Shown piece by piece: positions 32,606-41,488 of a stretch of 52,992 nt of DNA. A program made the translations under genes and the position numbers. A model generated the notes under the pieces. The model did no database searches. It had not been told where the DNA came from and saw only the letters and a program-made list of their open reading frames with translations. Positions within the stretch are counted from its first letter, which is position 1. Every line of letters begins with the position of its first letter. This DNA comes from JAZNQN01 sp045590195 (lineage in GTDB: Bacteria > Bacillota > Clostridia > UMGS1883 > UMGS1540): positions 1-52,992 of the forward strand of contig JAZNQN010000076.1 of NCBI GenBank assembly GCA_045590195.1, in the 5' to 3' direction.

Positions 32606-35600
32606 TCTTAAAAACCCAAACTTTTCAAAGTAAAGTGCGAAAAGGTTTTCGTTATTAAGTTTTGTGCTTTCCATAATTTTTTCACTTGCATCACTATCTT
32701 TTACAAAATCTGCACAAAGCGCTGTTAAATACAAATACTGCGCGCGGCGAAGCTTTGAAGGCTCGTCAACAAAAGAAATGAAAAACGGAGTTGTTCCAAA
32801 ATAGCCGTTATCTTTTGTATTTATAATTTCGCTCCACTCTCTTATGTATTTTGTAATAAGGTGCTGAGCTTTTGTTTCTTCTCCGAGATGCACAAAAGAT
32901 TTTGCCTGCCAGTAAGGCAGCTCTTTTAAATGCATATTGCTGAAATATTCTATTGTTACATTTGCAATATAGCTGAATATTTCATTGGCTTTTTCTTTTT
33001 CACCAAGTTTTTTGAGGCAAAGCGCCTGATGATATTTAAGGGGAATCAGCTTGCAGTGGTTCCATATTCCTGCCCCAAGCGACTGCGGCAAAATCTGCCC
33101 CTCTTCAAACAATTTTTTTGCGCTCTCAATGTTTCCTTTTTCAAATTCCCTCTTGCCCTTAACAAGGTATGCAAACATATACTGGTCGGCAATGGCGTGC
33201 TCGCCCCCTTCACAGGGAACAAAATCGTGGCTCATTAAAGTTTCAATAGCCTTATCGGGCATAAACGCCTGATTGTAAGCTTTTGAAAGCTCTGTTAAAC
33301 AATCGTCACGGCTTACTTTATGGCTTAAAATAAGGTTTATTTTTTCTTTTGGGTTTACGCCCATTTTGTCCATTAAAACTACTGTTTCATATAAAAGCTG
33401 CTCGTCATCTTCTCTTTCGCCAAGTACTTCTTTCATCAAGGAAAGCGCTTCATTTTCTCTGCCCAGATGGCTGAAATATGCTACTGCAAGGTTTCGTTTT
33501 GCTATGTAGCAATTTTTGCATTCTTCCCAAAGCGATGCCGCTTTTTTATACTGAAGTTTGTTATAATAAATGCATCCCAAAAGCATTTTAGCTTCTTCAT
33601 GGCCAGTTTTTGAAATTACATCTTCCAAAATAGCAATTTCTTCAAATCGGGAAGGATAACATTTGCCAAGCTCTGCCCCTTTTGCTTTTTCATAGTACTC
33701 TGTGCCGCTTTCGCCCATTAAATTTTTAAAGTATCCAATTGCGTAGTAAAGCATTTTTCTGCGGCAGTCAGGGCGCTTTTCATAAAGCCCTGAAAGAAGT
33801 TTTAAAACGTCTTCATATCTGCCCATTGCAGAAAGGTCAAAAGCAATATCAAAACATGTCTGAACAGCATCGCTGTCCATAGCCGCATATAAATCCTCTT
33901 TTTCTGCAATAAATTTCATCATGTGGTCAATTGAGTCAGCTTTAAGCTGTTTTTCGGCAATTTCCGAAATATTTTCTCCAAGCTCTTTTTTTGCAATCGC
34001 AAGGGCAGCAATAGCCAGATTATTGTTTCTGCCATAGTCAAGAGCATTTTCCGCGTGACGCACTGCCTCTTTATAATCTTTTCTCTTAATATCAATTACG
34101 GCAATTTTGGTCATTGCCTTAGCTACACAGTCCGCTGCCCAGTAAGCCTTGTAATAGAAATCATATGCCTTGTCTGTTTCGCCCTTTGCCTCTAAAATGC
34201 GGCCCATTGTATAATAAGCTTCGCCACTTTGCGCCCTTTCGTTAAACAATGTCAGCGCTTTGATTGCTCTTTCTGCATAACGTTTAGCGCTATCCAGACT
34301 ATAGCGACCAAGTTCATACTTTGCCATTGCAATAAGCGATGGAATATGATTAATGTTTCGGTTTAGTGCCTCTTTCCAATAGCTGTCGGGCAAAGTAGCA
34401 GGGTCGCGATACTGGTCAACATGAACCCCTGCAAGGTAAAGCTCATCGGCGCTTTGCATTCCTGCCGCCGATGGCATATCGCTGATAACCTCGGGCATGT
34501 TGTGTTTTTCAAAATTCTTTTCGGTATATTCAGCAATTACCTCGTCACCTGACATAACTTTAACTAAAGCAAACTCCGGAAGATTTTTGATATCAGTACT
34601 GAAAATATTTTCAGGCAATAAATCACAAACTGTTTCAAAATATGTTCCGTTTTCATCACTAATTGTAACCTTTGCGTTTTTATATGTTTTTGTGCTCTGG
34701 AGCTTAAAGGTATTATTTTCCCTGTCAATTTTCAAAGCGCAATTTAGGTTTGCAAAGGTTGGCGAGCCTATTTTGCTTATGGGGTACCAATACTGTGAAA
34801 ACTCTTTTGTTTCATATGGTGCAAGCCACGCAAAGTTTGGCTGATTATCGGAATAAGAGCCTGCCATAAGCTCTGCATATTCTCCATCGGTATCGGTAAG
34901 AGCATTTTCCCATGATTTGGAAAGTTGGCAATAGGCCCAGGTAAACATTTTTTTGCCTGGAGAAATATGGTGGTCGCCAATGTGAACAACGCCACACTCC
35001 TTGCCGTGGTCATAGCCGCCGAAGAAATCAAAATCGGATGCACAGGCAAAATAAGAGGTTGCCTGCCTTGTATTTTTGTGCCATGAAATATCGCGGTCAC
35101 TATCTATTGGAATACCGTTAAAAACGCCGTTTCCTGCAATTGGGTATGTAGTTCTCGATTTTAAATAGTGAAAGTTTACATACGATACATCCTGTGGAAA
35201 GAAAATCTGATACTGCTCGTTTACGGGAACCGCCGCATTTTCCCACCATAGGAATGATTTTTCTGCCGATGTTCTGTTATAAAGCCTCATTTTAGTTTCA
35301 AAGCTTTTTTCGCCGTCACGCAAAATTATGCTGAACATCCCCTTCATTCTGTCAATAGGGTCGTGTTCTGAAAGGTGACACGCTACGCCGCCTTCAAATT
35401 CCTCAACTTCAAAGTCACATGGCATAAAGCCCGATGCTCTGTGATGAAAAGGCCAGTTAAACTCAACTCCTCCCGAAATCCACGAGCCTAAAACCCCGAT
35501 TAAGGCAGGTTTTATAACGTGTTGTTTATAAAAAAAGTCGTATCCGGTGGTTTTATCCAGCGCCGAATATATTCTGCCGCCAATTTCGGGCAAAATTTCA

Positions 35601-35812
35601 ATTTTAATATATTCGTTTTCTAAAGTTACTATTTTATATTCTTTATCCTCTTTATGTGTTCTGTCAACCTCCATTACAACCTTGTTCGGATAAGGCCTTC
35701 CGCTTGTTCTCTGATGAACGCGGTTTTCCGCAAACATGGGAACCTCTTCCGCCGCAGGCTCGGGGTAAGTTGGAATAATTATTGTTCCTGTGAAAATTTT
35801 TGTTTTATTCAT
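32603..35812 (-). CDS. DUF5107 and TPR protein, probable carbohydrate-related
   Basis: A 1069-aa protein without signal peptide. Residues about 50-400 match the DUF5107 pattern, a galactose-mutarotase-like beta-sandwich: EYIKIEILPEIGGRIYSALDK, then GGVEFNWPFHHR and HIGDHHISPGKKMFTW. The rest (about 470-1030) is a long array of tetratricopeptide-type helical pairs, for example AIKALTLFNERAQSGEAYYTMGRILEAKGETDKAYDFYYKAYW. Proteins of this build are found with glycoside-metabolism genes in gut bacteria; the activity is not known to me. The -35 of its promoter is poor, and an AraC-type regulator is encoded divergently, so activation by that regulator is likely. Confidence 0.75.
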   Translation of the reverse strand: MNKTKIFTGTIIIPTYPEPAAEEVPMFAENRVHQRTSGRPYPNKVVMEVDRTHKEDKEYKIVTLENEYIKIEILPEIGGRIYSALDKTTGYDFFYKQHVIKPALIGVLGSWISGGVEFNWPFHHRASGFMPCDFEVEEFEGGVACHLSEHDPIDRMKGMFSIILRDGEKSFETKMRLYNRTSAEKSFLWWENAAVPVNEQYQIFFPQDVSYVNFHYLKSRTTYPIAGNGVFNGIPIDSDRDISWHKNTRQATSYFACASDFDFFGGYDHGKECGVVHIGDHHISPGKKMFTWAYCQLSKSWENALTDTDGEYAELMAGSYSDNQPNFAWLAPYETKEFSQYWYPISKIGSPTFANLNCALKIDRENNTFKLQSTKTYKNAKVTISDENGTYFETVCDLLPENIFSTDIKNLPEFALVKVMSGDEVIAEYTEKNFEKHNMPEVISDMPSAAGMQSADELYLAGVHVDQYRDPATLPDSYWKEALNRNINHIPSLIAMAKYELGRYSLDSAKRYAERAIKALTLFNERAQSGEAYYTMGRILEAKGETDKAYDFYYKAYWAADCVAKAMTKIAVIDIKRKDYKEAVRHAENALDYGRNNNLAIAALAIAKKELGENISEIAEKQLKADSIDHMMKFIAEKEDLYAAMDSDAVQTCFDIAFDLSAMGRYEDVLKLLSGLYEKRPDCRRKMLYYAIGYFKNLMGESGTEYYEKAKGAELGKCYPSRFEEIAILEDVISKTGHEEAKMLLGCIYYNKLQYKKAASLWEECKNCYIAKRNLAVAYFSHLGRENEALSLMKEVLGEREDDEQLLYETVVLMDKMGVNPKEKINLILSHKVSRDDCLTELSKAYNQAFMPDKAIETLMSHDFVPCEGGEHAIADQYMFAYLVKGKREFEKGNIESAKKLFEEGQILPQSLGAGIWNHCKLIPLKYHQALCLKKLGEKEKANEIFSYIANVTIEYFSNMHLKELPYWQAKSFVHLGEETKAQHLITKYIREWSEIINTKDNGYFGTTPFFISFVDEPSKLRRAQYLYLTALCADFVKDSDASEKIMESTKLNNENLFALYFEKFGFLR

Positions 35813-35847
35813 AAAACTCTCCCTTTACTTTTATCTGTTTTTATGGT

Positions 35848-35876
35848 ATTATATATCATATTTCAGAGTTTTTATA
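35848..35876 (-). promoter_or_regulatory. Candidate activator-dependent promoter of the DUF5107 gene
   Basis: Perfect TATAAT (35848-35853) on minus, with only TATAAA at the -35 position (35871-35876). An 18-bp palindrome covers the -35. A weak -35 with a bound site fits activation. Confidence 0.5.
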
Positions 35877-35885
35877 GATAAAAAC
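35868..35885. promoter_or_regulatory. 18-bp palindrome between the divergent DUF5107 and araC-type genes
   Basis: GTTTTTAT and ATAAAAAC flank a 2-nt centre, a perfect inverted repeat. A third copy of GTTTTTAT lies at 35837-35844, 31 bp (about three helix turns) from the first. Placement between the regulator and its likely target suggests the regulator's binding sites. Confidence 0.45.
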
Positions 35886-35923
35886 TTATTTTCTTTTTAA
35901 CAAATCTTACTGTAGGTGATTAT

Positions 35924-36697
35924 ATGTTAACCCTTCCCGAAAATATTTCCTGCGGCTATTTTGACTGTAGCGAGTTTGGCACACTTAAAACCTCGCCAAA
36001 GCGCACCGTTACAAAATACGAAATTGAATTTTATCTTGAAGACGGACAAACCACAACAACCGATAACCGCACTTTTGAAATTAAAAAGCATCATATTCAA
36101 ATTGCTAAACCCGGGCAAGTTCGCCATAGCCGCCTGCCCTTTAAAACGGCTTTTGTAAAATTTGATGCACAAGGCTTTATTGCCGAAAAGCTTGAAAGCC
36201 TTCCCGAATATTTTTGCAGCAGCCACCCAAAGCAATTACTCGGCGAAATTGACGAAATAATTTTATTAAACGAAAAAGGCAACCGCCTTATGCTACATAG
36301 TCGCCTTTTGTCACTTTTAAATTTAATTGTTTCCGATGCTGAAATTCCTGTGGGCGGCAAAAACTATGAAATAGTTTCAAAGGCGAAAAGGTTTATGGAA
36401 GCTAATTTTGAAAACCCCATAAAGCTTTGCCATATTGCCGAAAGCGTTCATTTAAGCGAAATTTATTTTCATAATATTTTTACTCAGTCGGCAGGTATGT
36501 CGCCCCATCAGTATTTAATTTCCTGCCGCATAGAGGCGGCTAAAAAGCTGCTTTGGAACAGCGATATTCCCATCTCTGTTGTGGCAGAAAAATCGGGCTT
36601 TGGCTGCCAGCAGTATTTAAATAAAGTATTTAAAAAAGAAACAGGCCAAACGCCCCATATGTACAGAAAAAACTGTCAGCAAAATTATTCTTTGTAG
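35924..36697 (+). CDS. AraC-family transcriptional regulator
   Basis: A 257-aa regulator with an N-terminal cupin-like sensing part (about 1-140) and two helix-turn-helix units at the C-terminus. HTH1 is LCHIAESVHLSEIYFHNIF; HTH2 is ISVVAEKSGFGCQQYLNKVFKK followed by the conserved GQTPHMYRK. AGGTG precedes the ATG. It is divergent from the DUF5107 gene across a 111-nt gap with GTTTTTAT repeats. Sugar-derived inducers are common in the family, but the ligand here is unknown. Confidence 0.9.
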   Translation: MLTLPENISCGYFDCSEFGTLKTSPKRTVTKYEIEFYLEDGQTTTTDNRTFEIKKHHIQIAKPGQVRHSRLPFKTAFVKFDAQGFIAEKLESLPEYFCSSHPKQLLGEIDEIILLNEKGNRLMLHSRLLSLLNLIVSDAEIPVGGKNYEIVSKAKRFMEANFENPIKLCHIAESVHLSEIYFHNIFTQSAGMSPHQYLISCRIEAAKKLLWNSDIPISVVAEKSGFGCQQYLNKVFKKETGQTPHMYRKNCQQNYSL

Positions 36698-36735
36698 CCT
36701 GTTCTTTATTTAGGGATAGGAAAAATTGTTTCAGA

Positions 36736-36996
36736 ATGGACAAACTGAATCCGCAGGAGATACCCGAAGGCGTATGGCGTCAAAGCAAAGTCCACGCGCT
36801 CCATTTTGCTCTATGGCAAAATATCCGCTTTCTACCTTGCTTTTCCTTCTCCCCAAAAAGCCTGGTGGACTTTTCGGGGTCCCCTGAAGTCGCAAGACTT
36901 TAAGGGGAAAAGGAGCAACCGAGCGACAATGTCGGCAGAGTTTATCGAGCCGACTAAAGCGAGCATTGCGACGTGCGAGAAGTGAAGTTTGTTCAT
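36736..36996. repeat. Candidate dispersed intergenic element with inverted ends and hairpins
   Basis: The ends are imperfect inverted copies: ATGGACAAACT at the left and ATGAACAAACT (read on minus) at the right. Inside, CCCCT and AAGTC pair with GACTT and AGGGG around a GCAA tetraloop (36881-36906). CCCC...AAAAG pairs with CTTTT...GGGG just before. GTCGGC (36929-36934) pairs with GCCGAC (36947-36952). Conceptual translations of both strands look like sequence I have seen repeated in gut clostridial intergenic DNA, but this is memory, not a search. Confidence 0.4.
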
Positions 36997-37020
36997 AGCA
37001 AAAAGACTTAAAAATTAAAA

Positions 37021-37042
37021 CCCGCCGTTCGGCGGGTTTTTT
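37021..37042. terminator. Bidirectional terminator between araC-type gene and kdgK
   Basis: CCCGCC (37021-37026) and GGCGGG (37031-37036) around GTTC, with TTTTTT on plus and TTTTAATTTTTAAG after the stem on minus. It can serve both convergent genes. Confidence 0.88.
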
Positions 37043-37131
37043 CCATAAATACTAATAGTAGCATTAACTGTATTTACATATTTACTTACTTGTCTTTTTG
37101 CGCTGTGAACAATTTTAACATCCCAAAATGC

Positions 37132-38163
37132 TTATCTCTGAACTCGTCCACTTCCATCGCCGCCAACAAGAGCGTCAACTTCTTTGCGTGAAACCATGTT
37201 CATGTCGCCTGGAATTGTGTGTTTGAGTGCTGATGCTGCAACACCAAATTCGAGAGCATCTTTAAAGTTTTTACCATCGAGCATACCGCAGATTACGCCG
37301 CCTGCAAAGCTGTCGCCGCCGCCAACACGGTCAACGATTGGAGCAATACGGTATTCTCTTGAATGATAAAATTCTTTTGTATCGCGGCTGTAAATACAAG
37401 CTGACCAGCCGTTATCTGAAGCAGAATGTGATACACGAAGTGATGAAATAACATATTCAAAATTAAATTTTGCAACCATCTGCTCGAAAATGCTCTTGTA
37501 ACCTGCAAGTTCGAGTTCGCCGCTTGTTACATCAGTATCGCCGGGTTTAAAACCGCGAACTTTTTCAGCATCTTCTTCGTTACCGATACATACATCAACA
37601 TACTGCATAAGGTTTGACATTACCTTCTGAGCTTTTTCGCTTGACCAAAGTTTCTTTCTGAAGTTTAAATCACAGCTTACTTTAACGCCTTTAGCTTTTG
37701 CAGCTTTAAGAGCAATTTCAGTAAGCTCTGCAGCTTTGTCAGAAACTGCAGGAGTAATACCTGTAAAGTGGAACCAGTCGCATCCGTCAAAAATTTTGTC
37801 AAAGTCAAAATCTGCAGCTTCAGCTGTTGAAATTGAAGAATGAGCTCTGTCATATACTACGTTTGAAGCACGCATTGCAGCGCCTGTTTCAAGGAAGTAA
37901 ATACCAAGTCTTTCGCCGCCGCGAGCAATATTATCTGTTTTAACATTCATTTTACGAAGTGCTGCAACTGCACATTCGCCAATTGGGTTTTCAGGAACTT
38001 TTGTTACAAATTCAGCATCGTGGCCGTAATTTGCAAGAGATACTGCAACGTTGGCTTCGCCGCCACCGTAGCAAACATCAAACTCGTCTGCCTGAAGAAA
38101 TCTTTCGTTATTTGGAGTTGATAAGCGAAGCATAATTTCGCCCATTGTTACAACTTTTGCCAT
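37132..38163 (-). CDS. kdgK: 2-dehydro-3-deoxygluconokinase (KdgK, PfkB family)
   Basis: Phosphorylates 2-keto-3-deoxygluconate, an intermediate of pectin and uronate breakdown. The 343-aa PfkB-fold protein starts AKVVTMGEIMLRLSTP and has GGGEANVAVSLANYG (34-48) at the sugar site. DRVGGGDSFAGG near residue 280 holds the catalytic Asp and anion hole. It is monocistronic, with a perfect sigmaA promoter and a terminator 95 nt past the stop. No uronate isomerase, dehydratase or aldolase is beside it, so the pathway is split. Confidence 0.9.
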   Translation of the reverse strand: MAKVVTMGEIMLRLSTPNNERFLQADEFDVCYGGGEANVAVSLANYGHDAEFVTKVPENPIGECAVAALRKMNVKTDNIARGGERLGIYFLETGAAMRASNVVYDRAHSSISTAEAADFDFDKIFDGCDWFHFTGITPAVSDKAAELTEIALKAAKAKGVKVSCDLNFRKKLWSSEKAQKVMSNLMQYVDVCIGNEEDAEKVRGFKPGDTDVTSGELELAGYKSIFEQMVAKFNFEYVISSLRVSHSASDNGWSACIYSRDTKEFYHSREYRIAPIVDRVGGGDSFAGGVICGMLDGKNFKDALEFGVAASALKHTIPGDMNMVSRKEVDALVGGDGSGRVQR

Positions 38164-38232
38164 TTTAAATCACCTTTTGTTAATTTATTTAGATTTTTGT
38201 GGTAAATCTATAAACCAAAAATTACTAACAAT

Positions 38233-38261
38233 ATTATACTTCACAAAGGCTTCTTTGTCAA
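38233..38261 (-). promoter_or_regulatory. Consensus promoter of kdgK
   Basis: TTGACA (38256-38261), a 17-nt spacer and TATAAT (38233-38238), a full consensus match on minus. The leader of about 65 nt has a short AGATTT/AAATCT hairpin (38191-38209). Confidence 0.88.
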
Positions 38262-38270
38262 CCGATATTA

Positions 38271-39704
38271 TTAAAGTTCAGAAAGCATTTGCGAGAGAAG
38301 TTTGTTTATCATAGCAGGGTTTGCCTTGCCTTTTGAAGCGCGCATTATCTGGCCCGTTAAAAAGCCCTGTGCCTGTTTTTTGCCTGCCTTATAGTCGGCA
38401 ATGGCCTGAGGATTTTGGTCAAAAACTTCTGAAATCATTTTGCGTATTTCGCCCTCATCGCTTATCTGTAAAAGACCTTTTTCTTTTACAATAACTTCAG
38501 GGGATTTGTTTTCATCAAACATCGTCGGGAGTACCTGTTTTGCAATAGTACCGCTGATTGTTCCTTTTCCTATAAGGGCGATAAGCTCCGAGAGTTCGGC
38601 TCCGCCAAAAGGAATTTCGTCAGCCTCCATAGCTCGCTCGTTTAAAATTTTTGAAATTTCGCCAAGTATCCAGTTCGATGCCTCTTTTGCAGGGGCACCC
38701 TTTAACACTGCATCATCAAGCAAAGTGGCAAGCGCCATATTAACGCTTATAAGCCCTGCCTCGTAATCTGTAAGGCCCAGTTCTTTCATAAATCTTTCTT
38801 TTTTAGCTGAAGGAAGCTCGGGGAGAGAATTTTTAACATCTTCAATCCACTCTTCAGAAATTACAATGGGCATTAAATCAGGCTCGGGGAAATAGCGGTA
38901 GTCGTGTGCTTCTTCTTTCGAGCGGAGAAGGTGTGAAACGCCTGCAAGGTCGTCCCATCTTCTTGTTTCCTGCTCAACTACTCCGCCGCCTTCAATTATT
39001 TTAATCTGGCGGTCGCGCTCGTATCTCATTGCCCTTACTGCCGCAGAGAAAGAGTTAACGTTTTTACATTCGCTTCTAACGCCAAATTCTTTTTGTCCTT
39101 CAGGGCGAACAGAAAGGTTAACGTCACACCTAAGTGAGCCTTCCTGCATTTTACAGTCAGAAACGCCAATACATTTTAAAATTGAACGAACTGCCTCCAA
39201 AAACGCCTGTGCCTCTTCGGGGGAGCGCAAATCAGGCTCAGATACAATTTCAATAAGCGGAACGCCGCCACGGTTATAGTCAACTCTTGAATAGTTGCCG
39301 TTTTCTGCATGCATAAGCTTGCCGGCATCCTCTTCAATATGAATTCTTGTAATGCCAATTTTTTTAGGGCCTTTTTCTGTATCAATTTCAATATATCCGT
39401 TTTCACAAAGTGGCAAATCAAACTGTGAAATCTGATAAGCTTTTGGAAGATCGGGGTAAAAATAATTTTTTCTGTCCTGTTTACAGAATTTTGCAATTGT
39501 GCAGTTCATTGCAAGGCCTGCACGCATACCATATTCAACAACTTTTTTGTTAAGTGTTGGAAGTGTGCCCGGAAGACCTATACATACGGGGCAGCATCTT
39601 GTATTTTCCGCTCCGCCGAATTTGTTTTCACAGCTGCAGTAAATTTTAGTATTTGTTGAAAGCTCGGCATGAATTTCAAGGCCGATAACTGTTTCAAATT
39701 TCAT
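38271..39704 (-). CDS. gatB: Asp-tRNA(Asn)/Glu-tRNA(Gln) amidotransferase subunit B
   Basis: GatB phosphorylates the misacylated Glu-tRNA(Gln) or Asp-tRNA(Asn) and amidates it with ammonia from GatA. The 477-aa sequence opens FETVIGLEIHAELSTNTKIYC, includes cysteines for the zinc knuckle (CSC, CCPVC) and the SRVDYNRGGVPLIEIVSEPD block, and ends with the YqeY-like tail. The ATG overlaps the gatA stop (TAATG) with GGGAGGTG upstream. It is the last gene of the long murJ-to-gatB unit; no terminator is obvious before the kdgK promoter. Confidence 0.95.
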   Translation of the reverse strand: MKFETVIGLEIHAELSTNTKIYCSCENKFGGAENTRCCPVCIGLPGTLPTLNKKVVEYGMRAGLAMNCTIAKFCKQDRKNYFYPDLPKAYQISQFDLPLCENGYIEIDTEKGPKKIGITRIHIEEDAGKLMHAENGNYSRVDYNRGGVPLIEIVSEPDLRSPEEAQAFLEAVRSILKCIGVSDCKMQEGSLRCDVNLSVRPEGQKEFGVRSECKNVNSFSAAVRAMRYERDRQIKIIEGGGVVEQETRRWDDLAGVSHLLRSKEEAHDYRYFPEPDLMPIVISEEWIEDVKNSLPELPSAKKERFMKELGLTDYEAGLISVNMALATLLDDAVLKGAPAKEASNWILGEISKILNERAMEADEIPFGGAELSELIALIGKGTISGTIAKQVLPTMFDENKSPEVIVKEKGLLQISDEGEIRKMISEVFDQNPQAIADYKAGKKQAQGFLTGQIMRASKGKANPAMINKLLSQMLSEL

Positions 39705-41173
39705 TATTTTACACCTCCCTGTGAAGGTTTAATTTTTTCGTAGCCGCTACACTGCTCGTATGCATAGCCGGCTTTAATCAAAATATCATCGCCCATTGGT
39801 TTTCCTATAAGCTGAAGGCCTATTGGAAGCCCGTCTTTTGAAAGGCCACAGAGCATACTCATACCGGGAAGACCGGCAATATTTATTGATACTGTACACA
39901 CATCTGCCGCATACATCTGCAAGGGGTCAGCACTTTTTTCGCCGAATTTCCATGCAGTATCAGGAGCAGTTGGTGCAAGGAGCAAATCGTATTTCTGGAA
40001 AGCTTTGTTAAAGTCTTCACGGATAAGGGTTCTAACCTGCTGAGCTTTTTTGTAATAAGCATCGTAGTAACCCGAGCTTAAAACAAATGTTCCAAGCATA
40101 ATTCTGCGCTTAACTTCTTTTCCAAAGCCTTCACTTCTTGTTTTAAAGAAAACTTCTTCAAGGTCGTTGCAATCTTCCGCTCTGAAACCGTATCTTATAC
40201 CATCGTATCTGGCAAGGTTTGAGCTTGCCTCAGCAGAAGAAATCATATAATAAGCCGCAAGCGCGTAGGGCGTCATAGGAAGTGAACACTCTTCAACTTC
40301 AGCGCCCATTTTTTCAAATTCTTTAGCGGCCGCCAAAACCTTTTCACGAACTTCTGCGCTTATACCCTCGCCTAAATATTCTTTTGGAAGCCCTATTTTA
40401 AGGCCTTTAACATCGCCCGTTAAAGCGGCGGTAAAATCAGGTGTGGGAATATTTATAGAAGTGCTGTCGTGCTCGTCGTGGCCACAGATTTCGTTTAAAA
40501 CCAGAGCACAGTCGGTAACATCTTTAGTAAATGGGCCAATCTGGTCAAGAGATGATGCAAATGCAACAAGGCCAAAACGTGAAACCATTCCGTAAGTTGG
40601 CTTAAAGCCTACAACGCCGCAGAAAGACGCAGGCTGACGAATAGAGCCGCCCGTATCACTGCCAAGGGCAAATATAGCCTCGTCAGCTCCTACAACCGCC
40701 GCACTACCGCCGGAAGAGCCACCGGGAACGTGCTCTATATTAAACGGATTTTTAGTCTTTTTAAAATAAGAATTTTCAGTTGATGAACCCATGGCAAACT
40801 CGTCCATATTGGTTTTACCAAGCATTACGCAGTCGGAAAGTTTTTCAAAAGCTGTTGCGCTGTATGGAGGCTCAAAATTGTAAAGCATCTTTGATGCACA
40901 GGTTGTTTTAACATTTTTTGTACAAATGTTATCTTTAATAGCCATAGGAATGCCTGCCAAAGGCGACATTTTTTCCCCTGCAGCAAACTTTTTGTCAATT
41001 TCTTCGGCTTTTTTAATTGCTTCATCGGCACAAACGGTTATATAGCCTTCAACCATGTCTTCAACCTTTTCAATTCTGCCAAGCTGAAGTTTTGTAAGCT
41101 CTGCCGATGAAACTTCGCCTTTTAAAAGCATTTCAGAAAGTTCGTGAGCCGGTTTTCTGATTAAATTTTCCAT
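39704..41173 (-). CDS. gatA: Asp-tRNA(Asn)/Glu-tRNA(Gln) amidotransferase subunit A
   Basis: Amidase that hydrolyses glutamine to feed ammonia to GatB. The 489-aa protein has Lys80 (AIKDN), the serine block GGSSGGSAAV (151-160) and SDTGGSIRQPASF with Ser177, the Ser-cisSer-Lys triad of the amidase-signature family. GGAGGAGG lies just before the ATG. It is 13 nt after gatC and overlaps gatB. Confidence 0.96.
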   Translation of the reverse strand: MENLIRKPAHELSEMLLKGEVSSAELTKLQLGRIEKVEDMVEGYITVCADEAIKKAEEIDKKFAAGEKMSPLAGIPMAIKDNICTKNVKTTCASKMLYNFEPPYSATAFEKLSDCVMLGKTNMDEFAMGSSTENSYFKKTKNPFNIEHVPGGSSGGSAAVVGADEAIFALGSDTGGSIRQPASFCGVVGFKPTYGMVSRFGLVAFASSLDQIGPFTKDVTDCALVLNEICGHDEHDSTSINIPTPDFTAALTGDVKGLKIGLPKEYLGEGISAEVREKVLAAAKEFEKMGAEVEECSLPMTPYALAAYYMISSAEASSNLARYDGIRYGFRAEDCNDLEEVFFKTRSEGFGKEVKRRIMLGTFVLSSGYYDAYYKKAQQVRTLIREDFNKAFQKYDLLLAPTAPDTAWKFGEKSADPLQMYAADVCTVSINIAGLPGMSMLCGLSKDGLPIGLQLIGKPMGDDILIKAGYAYEQCSGYEKIKPSQGGVK

Positions 41174-41186
41174 TTTTACCTCCTCC

Positions 41187-41474
41187 TTACTCTACAGTTT
41201 TTGGCACGATAAAGCAGCCCTCGTCTGCCTTTGGTGCGTTTTTAAGAATATCGCTTGTAGCGTAAGATGGCGAAGGGGTATCTTCGCGGAATACGTTAAA
41301 GCTGGCCCCCGGGTGCATTGTTGGCGAAACCGACGATGTATCAAGCTCGTCAAGCTTTTTTGCAAAATCCAAAATCCCTGCCATTTCGCCTGTCAGGCGG
41401 GTTTTTTCTTCATCAGTTAAATTGAGCCTTGAAAGCTTGGCAAGATGCTCAATTTCTTTAATAGTAATACTCAT
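41187..41474 (-). CDS. gatC: Asp-tRNA(Asn)/Glu-tRNA(Gln) amidotransferase subunit C
   Basis: Small subunit (95 aa) that wraps GatA and GatB and stabilises the complex. It begins MSITIKEIEHLAKLSRLNLTDEEK and contains VSPTMHPGASFNVFREDTP, both family signatures. Its position upstream of gatA and gatB is the usual order. Confidence 0.94.
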   Translation of the reverse strand: MSITIKEIEHLAKLSRLNLTDEEKTRLTGEMAGILDFAKKLDELDTSSVSPTMHPGASFNVFREDTPSPSYATSDILKNAPKADEGCFIVPKTVE

Positions 41475-41488
41475 ATTATCAAACCTTT

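Larger units (their letters stand above)
36698..37131. other. 434-nt gap: structured, repeat-like non-coding DNA and a terminator
   Basis: No gene is supported. Two overlapping short frames run on opposite strands (36736-36903 plus, 55 aa; 36832-36996 minus, 54 aa), but neither has a convincing ribosome site. The DNA is notably more GC-rich than the flanks, has several hairpins, and is followed by a bidirectional terminator at 37021-37042 and an AT-rich stretch to the kdgK stop. Confidence 0.65.

Noticed and set aside
36832..36996. 54-codon minus-strand frame as a small gene
   Set aside because: No convincing ribosome site and fully overlapped by an open frame on the other strand; better explained as part of a non-coding repeat.
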